Shown: one piece after another, positions 23,575-34,004 of the stretch
Layout of the letters: each line of letters begins with the position of its first letter
Numbering within the stretch: the stretch's first letter is position 1
Assembly (NCBI RefSeq): GCF_020497125.1
Contig: NC_059073.1
Coordinates: forward strand, 19,489,225-19,553,224
Source: Mauremys mutica
Lineage: Eukaryota; Chordata; Testudines; Geoemydidae
Direction: 5' to 3'
DNA length: 64,000 nucleotides
Made by a program: the position numbers and the translations under genes
The notes under the pieces: model-generated
The model's database searches: none
What the model was told of the DNA's origin: nothing
Seen by the model: the letters and a program-made list of their open reading frames with translations, nothing else

Positions 23575-23835
23575 AAGACCAGCTTCTCTAAACCATTCAT
23601 TATTTTATCTACTTCCATCATGTCTCTTTTCTAGACTCAACAGACCTGAAGTGAAATCCTGACCCTACAGAAGTCAGTGGAAGTTTGTTATTGAATTCAG
23701 TTGGGCCAGGAATTCACCCCCAGTTTTTTCACTGTCTTTCCAAGTTTGTCCATATCTCTAATTAGTTTTGTTGCCCTTGTCTGGACCTTTTCTTTTCCTA
23801 GTACATCTTTTGATGGGATAAGCAATACGAGTGTT
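23575..23835 (-). mobile_element. CR1 fragment, old, minus strand
   Basis: TTATCTACTTCCATCATGTC..TCTCTTTTCTAGACTCAACA and TTGCCCTTGTCTGGACCTTT match the complement of the CR1 region coding for RRLRGDMI and VQRRATK, with many substitutions. Confidence 0.6.
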
Positions 23836-24000
23836 CAACGTACCATGAATGCACGTAATGGCAGAATCCTTCATTTGTTTTTTCTCTTGGTTTTGTAACA
23901 CAACATCTTGTTTGTGTTTTTGACCCCCTCTGAGCATTGAGCACATGTTTGCATTGAGCTGTGCATAGTAATACAAAGATCCATTCCCAGAAGAATTTGT

Positions 24001-24052
24001 TAATTTTAGGAACCATCCCTTCTGACCTTAAAGTCTATGATTCTATGAATAT
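24001..24052 (+). mobile_element. CR1 3' terminus fragment
   Basis: CATCCCTTCTGACCTTAAAG, then TCTATGATTCTATGAA, is the plus-sense CR1 3' end. It has opposite orientation to the fragment just upstream, so these are two separate events. Confidence 0.55.
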
Positions 24053-25676
24053 GAATAGTTGACGTTGCCCCATCAAATATGCATTGCATTACATTGAATT
24101 CCATGTGCCAATCTGTTGCCCAATTGTGTAGTTGTATTGCATCATCCTGAGGTTGCCCACAACCCTCTCCACATTTAATTTATGGGAAAGTGTCCAAAAG
24201 AGAAGGGTGGTGGGTTATTTTGTAGATAGCCCATTTAAGAGATTATCCCCAACTGTCAGCAACCAAAATCCTTTCTTCCCAGCAGAACTTACGCCAGTTT
24301 CCAGATGCTACATTTCTGGGAAGTAGCAACTTTCCTAAGGGTTTTCTTCTCAAGTGCTCAGTTTCTCCTGCTTGACCCTGCAGTGAAGTCCCAGTCCTAC
24401 GTTTTATGAGAACCAGGCCTGTTGCCAGATAAACAACTGGTGTAGTCACAAATTTTGCCTGTGTCTTCACTGAGCGGTCAAACAGGAAGGAGAGAGGCAG
24501 AAAAGCGAATGTCCTTGATTAAACACAAATCACTGGAGCAATTAGAGAACGTGACTAGCCTGTGTTAAAGGTACAAGGAGTCATTCCGTCGGATAAACTC
24601 ACAAGTTTTTTCCCCAGCTCAAAAAGCACCAAGTTGACATTTGGTCTCTTATTTAGCATTGGTGAAGTTAATGGGGAGTTTGGCTTGCTATAACGGGGGG
24701 GGAGTCCAAGAAGGCAAATAGCTCAGACCATTGAAACATCAAAGGCCCATAAAGCATGTGTGATGAATATAGTCTTTATAGAACAAGAGGTCACAGACCT
24801 GGCAGCTGAAATTTTAGTTGGGTGAGCTTCAGCAACCCATGCTAAGAGAAGCAGATACATTATTCTCGAATGGCCTAATCCAGTGCCCTTTGAAGTTGGT
24901 GGGAGACCTTCTACTCACTCTAATGGGAAATGGATAGGGCCAGGGGTTGAAGTAAGGGAGCACTTCCTCACAGCTCCTCCTCTTAATAGGCCAGTGTACT
25001 GAGAGAGAACTTCCCCTCCTGCTTTAATCTATTTTACTCACTGGATCGGGCCCATATTGAAAGGTGGATACATTCCAGACATGTAGCCAGCTGCCATCTA
25101 AACAGGGCACAGACTGAACCCCAGTTTTTAATCTTAAGTTATGTAGCCCTGTATGTATGTGGGTCCAAACTGTATATTCAGTTTTTAAACTGCATTGAAT
25201 GCTGTATGAAAACTGATGGTACACTAGGGCACTGGGTAGCATGGTAAAAAGAGGAACAATGCAGATCAGAGCAAAGAGAAGAACAAGGACTGCAAAAGAT
25301 GAGAGAACAAGGATAGAGAACTTTCATAGGTGGCTTGGCCTTGTTTTGTGACCCACCCAACCAGGACTAAGAAGGAACCTGATGTAAGCAGAGTCTGAAT
25401 GAATGCTTCCCTGACAGCTAGCTGGGAGGGGGGAAGAGACTCTGGTGTGGTTGTGTAAATACAGTTTGTTCCTGCTTTGCTTAGATTTGCTTAGATATTC
25501 AGCAGATGGAGCAGTGTTGTAATCAATGGGGCTGGTGTTGGGTCACGAATCACGTTAGTACTGAATGCAGGGGTAGTGAAATGCTGTTATCAATGTTGTG
25601 ATTATTGTGGGAATGCAGGGAAGCAGGACTGTGCTTAACCTGTTCCAAATGGGAGGGCACCCTTAGCGGAGACGAC
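24053..25676. other. Unique intronic sequence
   Basis: No repeat family recognised apart from a poly-G run at about 24694. Short open frames only. Confidence 0.45.
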
Positions 25677-25681
25677 CTCAT

Positions 25682-26654
25682 TGAGCCAAGGGCTCGACTG
25701 CCAAAGCCCTGGGAAAGTAAGAGGGGTGGGGAGAGGAGTCCTGGTCTGGAGACTGCACAACCCCCGCCCCCAGGGGTCATCTCTAGACTGGCTTAACCTT
25801 TTCTTCCCCACTGTTCAAAGAATAGAGCTAAATAGGCTTCATTAAGAGCCTCTTTTGTTATTTTAATTGCTCAATCAGAGCTGAAACCAGTTGTGGTAGG
25901 ATTGTGTTTCTGCCATGCCTGCTAAGAGCTAAAATCACTGAGTGCTGAAATCACTTGTGATGGGGCAGTGTTTCTGTCCAGCTGAAAATCACGGAGAGAC
26001 TGATGTGCAGAGGTCACAGCAGAGAGGCAGAAGGTGACTGACAGTCAGCTGGCAAATGAATGACCATGAGCAGCCAGCAGGGCAGTGGCAGAGAGGCACG
26101 ACGAGCAGCCCGTTGGGTGGCTGGTGGAGGAATGCAACGAGAGCGGTGAGCAGGTGGCCGGTGGAGTGAGTAAGATGCCTCTTTACCCCCCCACCCAAGG
26201 TGGGAGGTGAACTCTGCAGATGCACCTCTGAACTCTGGGTCTGCACTGACCAAGCACAGCAATTATGAGTGGGGCGCACAGAAGGGTCAGGCATGTAAAA
26301 GGGACTTTTGGGTTGCTGGACTTAAGAACCTGAGGGGAAAAGGACACTGCCCAACCTGCTTGGGGGTGGGTCTTTTACTCATGGTTTATGTTTATGAACC
26401 CTGTTTGCGGTGTTTTCCCAAATTAACACCAAGTTACTTCCCTCCTTTTATTAAAAGTGTCTTTTCTACTCTCGGACTTTGTGCTTGCGAGTGGGGAAGT
26501 ATTGCCTCTCAGAGGCACCCAGGGGTGGTGTGTAATTTTCCCAGGTTACTGGGTAGGGGGTCGAGCCAGTTCTGTGTTGTATCGATGGAAAGGAACCCCT
26601 AGATATTGAACTCGGCCCTGGTTGCTGCTGGCCCCACCTGGCAGAAGGGTTACA
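25682..26654 (+). mobile_element. Probable solo LTR (TG..CA) with 5-bp duplication
   Basis: The right end GGCAGAAGGGTTACA matches LTR ends I recall from turtles. Working back, a TG at 25682 (TGAGCCAAGG) is preceded by CTCAT (25677-25681), which is repeated after the right end (26655-26659). A TTTTATTAAAAGTGTC segment near 26450 could hold the polyadenylation region. No gag, pol or env remains. The left boundary is less certain than the right. Confidence 0.5.
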
Positions 26655-26814
26655 CTCATAAAATGCTGTAAAATTGCTGTTGCTAAGAGGTGGCAAGACA
26701 GTCATAGCCTATCTCAGAACAGGGCAAAATAAGCACAGTAATCAAGCACTGTAAAAATCTGTTTGCAGGAAGAGGCACATTCGTCTCACATGGGATATAT
26801 GATAGGTTTCATTT

Positions 26815-27065
26815 TCTCGTGAAAATTGTTCTACTGCTTATGGAAGCACCTTTCATCTGAGGATCTCAAAGCAATTGACACACACTATTCAACTAAACCT
26901 TACTATGCCCAGATGAGGTAGGAAGGCATTACACCTCTGATGGCAGAAGCAGGTTAAATGACTTCATATAGGTCATGCAGTGAGTCAGAAGAAGAACTGG
27001 AAATGGAACCCAGGAGTCATGACTCCTATTCCCTTGCTCTGTATGCACACTCAGAAGAATTCTGT
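26815..27065 (-). mobile_element. MIR/CORE-type SINE, reverse orientation
   Basis: ATCTGAGGATCTCAAAGCAA, CCCAGATGAGGTAGGAAGG, TGACTTCATATAGGTCATGC and GGAACCCAGGAGTCATGACT run in the order expected of the reverse complement of MIR. A nearly full-length ancient copy. Confidence 0.75.
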
Positions 27066-27689
27066 GATAATCGGACACTTAACACTGTGGCATCCCATCA
27101 AAGCAATTATGAAAGGCAAGACAGCATGATGGCAGTGAGGAAATCAGTTGGTGAACAATATTTGCTTCAGCAGATGATGATTCTAACAGCCCATTATTTT
27201 AGCATTCCGCGAACTTGCATCCTTAAAGCACAGACATGCACTCAGCACATGTGCTTAAGTGGCAGTAGCATCCCTGGATGTTTCCAGCTGATGTTGTAAT
27301 TAAGATTGCTCCAGTCCAGTGCTCCATTATCACACGCTTGTATTTGAACTAAATGGCCTGATCAGTTTTGACACTGGTTTTAAAGGGAATCTGTGTTGGA
27401 GGTGGGAGTGGTGATAGGCGAGGGCTCCCTAAACAGCTCCATGTTCTATATCAGTAAAATTCATTAATACAGAGTCCCCTGCTATTGGGGTGTCGGGGGA
27501 GGGTAGAGGGGCCTGTTTTTTGCATGGTAACAGGAAGTGGCATCATTTTTTCTAGACTTCTCTGTGTGTAGTAACAATAATACTTCTAGTAAATTATACT
27601 GAATTTCATCTAAAAATGTTAATAGTTTTCAACATTAATTAGGCCCTAGAAAACTCTGTGTCAGATAAGAAATAGTTCTACTTCCATGT
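27066..27689. other. Unique intronic sequence
   Basis: Nothing recognised. Confidence 0.4.
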
Positions 27690-27835
27690 CACACCTGGTA
27701 AAGTAAGGCTAAGAAAAAAACAGTGACTTGTTCAATTTCACAGTGAGTCTGTAGCAGACCCAGGAATAGAATCAACTAGCCCTTCCTCCCAGTCTCCTGC
27801 ATTTACCACTAGACTCTCTTCCTCTCACTGGCTGT
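27690..27835 (-). mobile_element. MIR/CORE-type SINE, reverse orientation
   Basis: CAGTGACTTGTTCAATTTCA, CAGTGAGTCTGTAGCAGACC, CAGGAATAGAATCAACTAGC and TTTACCACTAGACTCTC follow the reverse MIR consensus. Confidence 0.7.
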
Positions 27836-28064
27836 AGGAAATGCTCCCCATTGAGCCCTGCAGCTAACAGTATACACAGAAACCAGTGTTTAAATGAAGT
27901 GATGTGGGTCACAAAATCATTGCCCTGGCACAAATCCATAATCTTAAGGTGTGAAGAATAAACAATATCAATATAGTGCAACTCTGGTAGACAAGTCTGA
28001 ACCCCTTTGGGCAACCCTTAGTATGGAATCACGGTGACGGACACAGTGGTCCTAGTTTTTGTTA

Positions 28065-28262
28065 TCATAGCAATGAAGAGCTGGAAGAAACCTTGAGAGG
28101 TCATCAAGTCCAGACGCCTGCGCTGAGGCAGGACCAAGTATACCTAGACCATGCAGGATAGGTGCTTGTCCAACCTGTTCTTAAAAACCTACAGTGATGG
28201 GGATTCCACAAACTCCCTTATGGTAAAGAATCCTGAGTCTGCCAGGTATGTTCTAACCATAA
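28065..28262 (-). mobile_element. CR1 LINE 3' end, minus strand
   Basis: ATCATAGCAATGAAGAGCTG, GAGGTCATCAAGTCCAGACG and CTTAAAAACCTACAGTGATG correspond to the CR1 3' end seen at 21534. Moderately diverged; no RT motif remains. Confidence 0.75.
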
Positions 28263-29139
28263 TCACAGTCCATGTGTCCCTAAATGCAAGGACTGCTCCA
28301 GTCGCTAGCCAGTGGACTGCATTCCCCATGCTGCAACATGGAAAAGGGAGATGGGTCTTCCACTTCAGGGTGCCCTCCCCCTGAGGAACTCTGGCTGAGT
28401 CAGCCATTATTCTTCTGATGAATTCTATTGTTATGTAGCTCCACCCCAGACACTCTTCCTAGGTGCAACTTGGGGCATGATGCCACTGTCCAGCAGTTAT
28501 GATGCAAAAAAATAGCAGTGGTTCACAGAGAAATTAAAAACACATCTGACCTGGGGGAAATAACGTCACTGAAACAATGTAGCTGTTGGCAGATTTGAAG
28601 CCGATATCACATTTGTTCTTATTTTGCTTTGAGATGTGCTGTGACTGGGTTATAGCTACAGTTTTGAAAAAAAACAACATTTCCTTTAAAGGCAAAGAAC
28701 ATTAATGGAATTAAAATCCAAACAGTGTCCAGAAGAACATGTTGAGATGACCTTTAAGAGCACAGCTGCACTCTCTGACATTAGTAACTGCTCAACATCT
28801 GACATCGGGAGATCAGTACTGACTGTTCTTCAAATACTGTGCTGCCAGACGCTGGGCAGCATTTGGAGAATCAAATAAATGGAGGTCATTTATAAGCGTG
28901 TAAAATATTAATCACCGCAGGAGAAAGAAGATGACCAATCCCCGTTGAAACTGATGTCCCAGTATTAGTTGTTTTTCCTCGTGTCCAGGTTAAGTAGTAA
29001 GGAAGAATTCAGGGATGCACAGTAAGGGCCATAATCCATCGAAATCAGTGGAGTTACATCAAGGCTGGATTTGGCCCTAAAGGTTTTGGCAGGTTATGTT
29101 GTCTGATGGCTACCACTTGATACTAGGGGTTATTGCTCT
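28263..29139. other. Unique intronic sequence
   Basis: At about 29029-29080 a GGGCCATAATCCATCGAAAT..GGATTTGGCCC arrangement is probably a short palindromic MITE. Otherwise unique. Confidence 0.4.
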
Positions 29140-29505
29140 TGGGTACAGCTGGGAGAATAATTTTTTTTTAGGTCAATGGCTAAACTGAAAAAAAAACTGG
29201 GAAAAAACCCACAAATAAATAATTTTGGTTCAAATGAAACATCTTTTTTGAACTGAAATGAAAACCCAAATTTTCTTTGTTTAGTTTTCAGATGTTTTTA
29301 TCCTGCTCCTCCCGCCCCTCATTAAATCTAGCTAAGCTTCTAAATGAAAAGTCAAAATGTTTTGTTTCTAAAATGTTGAAAGGGAACATTTCAACTTTTT
29401 CAGAATTATTTTTCAGTCAAAACTGTTTGGGAAACTTGACCTAATTTGCAAATCGTTTTGGTTGATCCAAAACTATTTGCTGAAAAAAATGTGCCCAGCT
29501 CTACA
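29140..29505. repeat. AT-rich 'AGCTGGTCAAAA' family repeat, long copy
   Basis: It is bounded by TACAGCTGGGAGAATAA and GTGCCCAGCTCTACACC, which are inverted relatives. The body is full of TTTTGAAA, AAACATCTTTTTTGAACTG and CAAAATGTTTTG motifs. Confidence 0.5.
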
Positions 29506-29845
29506 CCTGGATCCTAATCAGTGACTCACTTTTTGGCCTTGAATAGATCACATAACAGCTCTGTTCTTCACTTTACCCATTGTACAATGAGTGAATAATA
29601 TTTACCTGCCTCATTGGACGTGCTGTGAGGTGAAACTCATGCATGTTTCTAAAGCATTTATTCCATTTTGCAGTTACTCTTCTGTGAGTATTTCTGCCCC
29701 TGTTTCAGACAATAAACTCGTAGATTTTAGATTGTAAGGTCTTGGAAGAGTCTTTGTCCTATGTTTGTGTAGTGCCTAGCACAATGGGATCCTGGTCTGT
29801 GATTGGGATTCCTATGTACTACAGTAATATAAATAATAACAAATT
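29506..29845 (+). mobile_element. MIR/CORE-type SINE with AGCACAATGGGATCC tail
   Basis: CAGTGACTCACTTTTTGGCC, TTTACCCATTGTACAATGAG and TGTGAGGTGAAACTCATGC follow forward MIR. The following TAGTGCCTAGCACAATGGGA..CCTATGTACTACAGTAATAT is the usual reptile tail. Confidence 0.65.
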
Positions 29846-30077
29846 ACAGATAGCAAGGGCAGTAGATCATTGAGTCCTTCCTCGTTTCCTTGATTAGTGC
29901 AGAAATGGAGATGATAGTGACCAGAAATGATCTACATTGACTCCGTTATTTGAAGCTCAGGTCTGTGCATGTGTATTTTGGTTTGAATTTTAGAAAATGG
30001 CACATATACTAAAGTTTGTGACACTGCAGTGAAGGGGAGAGGTGGTTCTTAAACAAAGATGTTGACCATTTTCTATT
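29846..30077. other. Unique intronic sequence
   Basis: Nothing recognised. Confidence 0.4.
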
Positions 30078-30088
30078 TGGAAAACCTG

Positions 30089-30214
30089 TATCAGAGGGCT
30101 AGCCGTGTTAGTCTGGATCTGTAAAAGCAGCAAAGAGTCCTGTGGCACCTTATAGACTAACAGACGTATTGGAGCATGAGCTTTCGTGGGTGAATACCCA
30201 CTTCGTCGGATGCA
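30089..30214 (+). mobile_element. tRNA-derived turtle SINE with perfect 11-bp duplication
   Basis: The 126-bp copy begins TATCAGAGGGCTAGCCGTGT, contains GTGGCACCTTATAGACTAAC and ends TTCGTCGGATGCA. It is flanked by identical TGGAAAACCTG (30078-30088 and 30215-30225), as expected for LINE-driven target-primed insertion. This is the abundant tortoise pol III SINE type, from memory. The intact duplication suggests a fairly recent insertion. Confidence 0.92.
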
Positions 30215-30302
30215 TGGAAAACCTGGTTATTTATAACATTCTTTCTGTTTGCAGTGTGGTGGGATAGAGTAGTATAGAGAAAGATCCTAACTGAATTGCA
30301 GT

Positions 30303-30425
30303 ATTTTATCACTATTACTTATTTGTTTATACAGCTGCCAAAAGTGTGCAGGGTGCTGTACAGACAGTAAAAACAGCCATGCAACCCTTAAAGTCTAAAA
30401 TGTAGGCAAGAAGTAACAAGTGACA
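30303..30425. mobile_element. MIR-related tail fragment
   Basis: TTATTTGTTTATACAGCTGC, GTGCAGGGTGCTGTACAGAC and CAACCCTTAAAGTCTAAAAT resemble a common reptile tail (..GCGCTGTACAAACAC..TTACAATCTAA..). Diverged. Confidence 0.4.
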
Positions 30426-32329
30426 AAAACAAATGGGGTTGGGACTGGTTGGGATGGGTTATTAAATTAAAAAACCCACAAGCCTACCTGCAGGTTACAT
30501 TGCTTTCTGGGGACAGAGAGGAATGAACATTGTGCACAATGCAGGTTGGAAGTGAATCTCATGAGTGGATTTTGGTTTGTCTTCTGATTTTTGAACTCCT
30601 GATTTTGCCTATGTCATGATTTACCACACAAGGGAGCAAGGTCAGATCTCCCGAGTCCACCCCCACCTCTAAGTAATCAATTCATAACATTTCCAATTGC
30701 CATCTACTTGACTTCTGCTGTTATAATGTTAAAACAGTTCCCTGCCTCTCTCAAAGGAAGCAATGGCATTGTGAATATATTTAAACAAGCTGTCCCAGTC
30801 CTAAAATATTGTTAGAGAAACAAGGAAATTCCACCATCAGGCAATGGCAGGCATTTCTTTGAGGCCACTTTATGCCCTTGGTCTTCCTGTCTCAAAGGCT
30901 GAACTGCTCCTGATGTATTCTGAAAACAGTAGTGGTAACCTTGGAAGCACTTACCAAGGTGTTGAATTCCTACAATCCATTGCATGGTTATTATTTATTT
31001 ATGTATTAGACCTTGATTGACAACGTATTGTTGGATTTTACTTGAAATTGAATATATGGACACACAGTACGTTCTTCTGGTGGTCGAGAGTCAGTAACAT
31101 GCTGTAACCTGAAGAGGAAAGTGGTTGCGAGATACATGACTTGAATTTCAACCCCACCAGAAATTTCAATATATGTATCTCCCTGTCAAGATCTGAATGA
31201 CCATGATCCAAATAGAAGCTGTAAGTGAGAACAGAATTGAGCCTACGGGTTTTTAATATTTAAACTCCGGCGGGGTGAAACGCGACATAAATATTTAAAG
31301 GCATTCCGGAAGGATCTATTTTAATGGTTTTAAGGTGTGAACATTTGGTTTGCTGAAGTGAGAAAAGTCACCACTTGAAAGCTCTTGTTTTCGGCAATGT
31401 AGATTTTTTTTTAAAAAAGCCATTTTTGTTCCTCTTCATATAAATGCTATATTTTAGGGGGTGGGGCAAGTAAGGCAGCAAAAAGGGAGGGGGAAGAGAC
31501 AGGATAATTCCGAGAGAAACTTCATATTGATTTATGACTAGCAAGACTGAAAAGTGCAAAATACTCTAAAATCATTTCTGTGCCTGTTTTGCAGTAGTAC
31601 ATTTTCTGTTTGGTTCTTTGAATCTGCCCCTTTGCGCGCATATTAACATTCCTGTTGGGGCTGCAGCTTAAAGATAACATAAAATGAATCCTAAATGCCA
31701 GTTACAGGTTTATTGCATGAGATGGTATTAGGAGCTGTCGTCATTCCTCGGTTATGATTGTGTCTTGTATGTAACGTTTTATACACAGCAGTTCCCGGAC
31801 AAAACCCTCAGCTGACAGGATTTAAAGTAGCTGACCAGTAAACTAGGAGACTGGTGGAAGAAGCAAATGCCACGTGACAGGCAACAGCAGGGAAATAGCC
31901 TTCCTCAGAGGAAGAGCGAGACCATGCAGTTTGGTAGGTGTTTAGAAATGGGGGTTAAGGGTCTGCATGCTGCTCTACCTGTGAGTAAATTTGCCAGGTC
32001 TGTCACTGCCCAATGAAAGGATCCCTGGCTTTGCAAGAGGGTAAAACCTATACCCAAAGTCTGCACACTGGCACTTGCCACACCAAATGGTTTTGTCCCC
32101 TCCGTGGGAAGGAGTTTGGCCGAGCAGGGATGGAGACGTCACTGCAGACGAGCTGTTTTAAATTTGGTTCCTATGTCCCTGAGAGAACCACTTCTCTGTT
32201 GGTGTTGAGAGCATCTGTGATGCTTATGCTGCCATTCCCCATTATATTCGTGTGGGAGCTTGTGTTCTCAATGGAGGGCTCTCAGTGTGACAGCAAAGGC
32301 ATGGGCAGTCCAGCCTAATGGATGGAGCC
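30426..32329. other. Repeat-free island, unique sequence
   Basis: About 1.9 kb in which I recognise no mobile element, an unusual length for this intron. It contains a CpG-bearing block (CTCCGGCGGGGTGAAACGCG at 31265) and AT-balanced sequence with no open frame of note. It could hold conserved regulatory sequence; that is inference. Confidence 0.4.
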
Positions 32330-32425
32330 TGAGCTAAGGCTCAGAGCCGGAATCAGAAACTGGAGTCAGAGTCAGAAGCCAGGAACCGGGGCCGAGAATC
32401 AGAGACAGAGTTAGAAGGCTGAGGA
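32330..32425. repeat. Degenerate purine-rich hexamer repeat
   Basis: Imperfect units of GGAGTCAGA / CAGAGCCGGAATCAGAAAC. Similar short arrays occur inside LTRs of turtle Gypsy-type elements, but no LTR border is visible here. Confidence 0.45.
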
Positions 32426-32668
32426 TCAACCTAGTTGCACAGACAACTTCTGGGTTTCCCCTCCAGGTTTCAATAGTGGGAGCATGAGAGCTTTGGGAGA
32501 TGGGTCTGATGTCTAGAGGTTGACTCTAGCAGATGAACCAATCTGTCAGGACACTGGTTGCATTCTCAGTGCCACACTTATGTGGTATGGCAAGGTGAAA
32601 GATTTAATTAAGCTACACAACACCCTTGTGTCCAGTGGATATTCTGAGGCACAGAGCACTTACAACTA

Positions 32669-32757
32669 GGATTTTCAAAGGAATGAGGTACTTAAATCCC
32701 ATTGAAAGTCAACAGGGATTGGGTTCCTAAATCCCTTTGAAAATCTCAGCCTAAATC
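32669..32757. mobile_element. Palindromic MITE (GATTTTCAAAGG..CCTTTGAAAATC)
   Basis: AGGATTTTCAAAGGAATGAG and TACTTAAATCCCATTGAAAG pair with ATTGGGTTCCTAAATCCC and TTTGAAAATCTCAGCC across a TCAACAGG loop. A second copy lies at 60555-60730. Confidence 0.7.
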
Positions 32758-32774
32758 ACAGCCTCAATTTTGCA

Positions 32775-32870
32775 CACACAGATAGTGGAGGAGCAGAGTG
32801 AAACCTAGGAGTCCTGGCTCTAACCTCTGGGCCATACTCCCTCTCACCTGGGAGTGCCACTGGAGTTGAG
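32775..32870 (-). mobile_element. MIR/CORE-type SINE fragment, reverse orientation
   Basis: GGAGGAGCAGAGTGAAACCT, AGGAGTCCTGGCTCTAACCT and CTGGGCCATACTCCCTCTC resemble the reverse MIR head region. Confidence 0.5.
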
Positions 32871-33687
32871 CCCTTCCTTGATGACTATTTGATTGCAGTA
32901 TCTAATTAAGGTTAAACTGTTGCTGCCAGCTCCGCCTGAAAATCCTTCTTTGCTGCTGACTGTCAGATAACATTCATTTTCTTCTTAGTGCTTCATTTTG
33001 GCTGTCACATCTTGGCTGAATTCAGCCGTAGAGTTGGCAAGCACTGGATAAGCCACTGAACAGTTTCAGTTTAGTCTGTATAAACTGGCCAGTCATTCTG
33101 TAAAGCAGCTAGAGCCAACATCCAAGCCAAAATCTGTGTTTGGCATCAATAGGGTTGGCCAAAGGTAATTCATATGCCAGGAATATGGACTGACCGCCTC
33201 ACTAACGTGCGGGGGAAGCTTATTGAACCATTACATGTTAATAATGTCAAACACACCTAATTGCACTGTCACTTTTGCTTTAATTTTGAGTGTAGGCATC
33301 AGATTTCTAAATCTTTTTTTAATTAGAGGTTTATTAAGGTATTTAAACTCCATAATCTCCAAAACGGCATTGGCCCAGGTAGCTATGTAAGTTTGCAGCT
33401 CACTTTTCCAAAGAGCATCCATTCTTTTTGTAGATAATGTGGCTACTGAAATAAACTTTTACATCCCCAGGGAGTTATGCTAGTTTTACATTTCATCAGG
33501 ATCAGAATTTGGCCCATACTCTCTTTTGTGTGTGTGGCTTGTTTCACCCACAAGGCCCATTTATATGCCAAAAAGAGTTTTCTGGTGTATTACTTTAGTA
33601 TTTAATCCATTTCCAACGAAAACTTCCTGTCAGAAATATTAGACTTTCGGACATTATGAACTTTCTTCTTCCCTGCTGTTATGGGCT
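32871..33687. other. Unique intronic sequence
   Basis: Nothing recognised. Confidence 0.4.
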
Positions 33688-33728
33688 CTGATTCAGCAAA
33701 GCGCTTAAGTATGTGCTTTGCTGAATCG
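33688..33728. mobile_element. Minimal palindromic MITE (AAAGCACTTAAG family)
   Basis: GATTCAGCAAAGCGCTTAAG is followed at once by its inverse TATGTGCTTTGCTGAATC. At about 40 bp this is the shortest member of the family in the window, essentially two arms with almost no loop. Confidence 0.6.
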
Positions 33729-33729
33729 G

Positions 33730-33955
33730 AGCTATGGAGAGAAAGGGGATGGTACAATGTTTAAGTCAATGCCCTCGGTCTTGGGAGATAGGGGTCCCAT
33801 GCCCAGCTCTGCCACAGCTTTCTTGTGTGACTTTGTGTACGTCTGCCCCTCATTTCACCATCTATAAAATGAAGATAATGATATTTCCCTGGAGGCGTTG
33901 TGAGAATAAATTAATTAATTATTGTTAGATTCTAAGATGCTGGGGATGCATAGCC
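33730..33955 (+). mobile_element. MIR/CORE-type SINE, forward
   Basis: GGTCCCATGCCCAGCTCTGC, CTTGTGTGACTTTGTGTACG, CCATCTATAAAATGAAGATA and GGCGTTGTGAGAATAAATTA follow the forward MIR order. A near-complete ancient SINE. Confidence 0.8.
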
Positions 33956-34004
33956 TTGTGAGGACCTGTCTAAAGAAGCCTTGCCAGAGTCCAACAAATT
34001 CTGT

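Noticed and set aside
24132..26294. Several 60-100-codon frames, both strands
   Set aside because: No domain, no splice context, lengths expected by chance in this composition.
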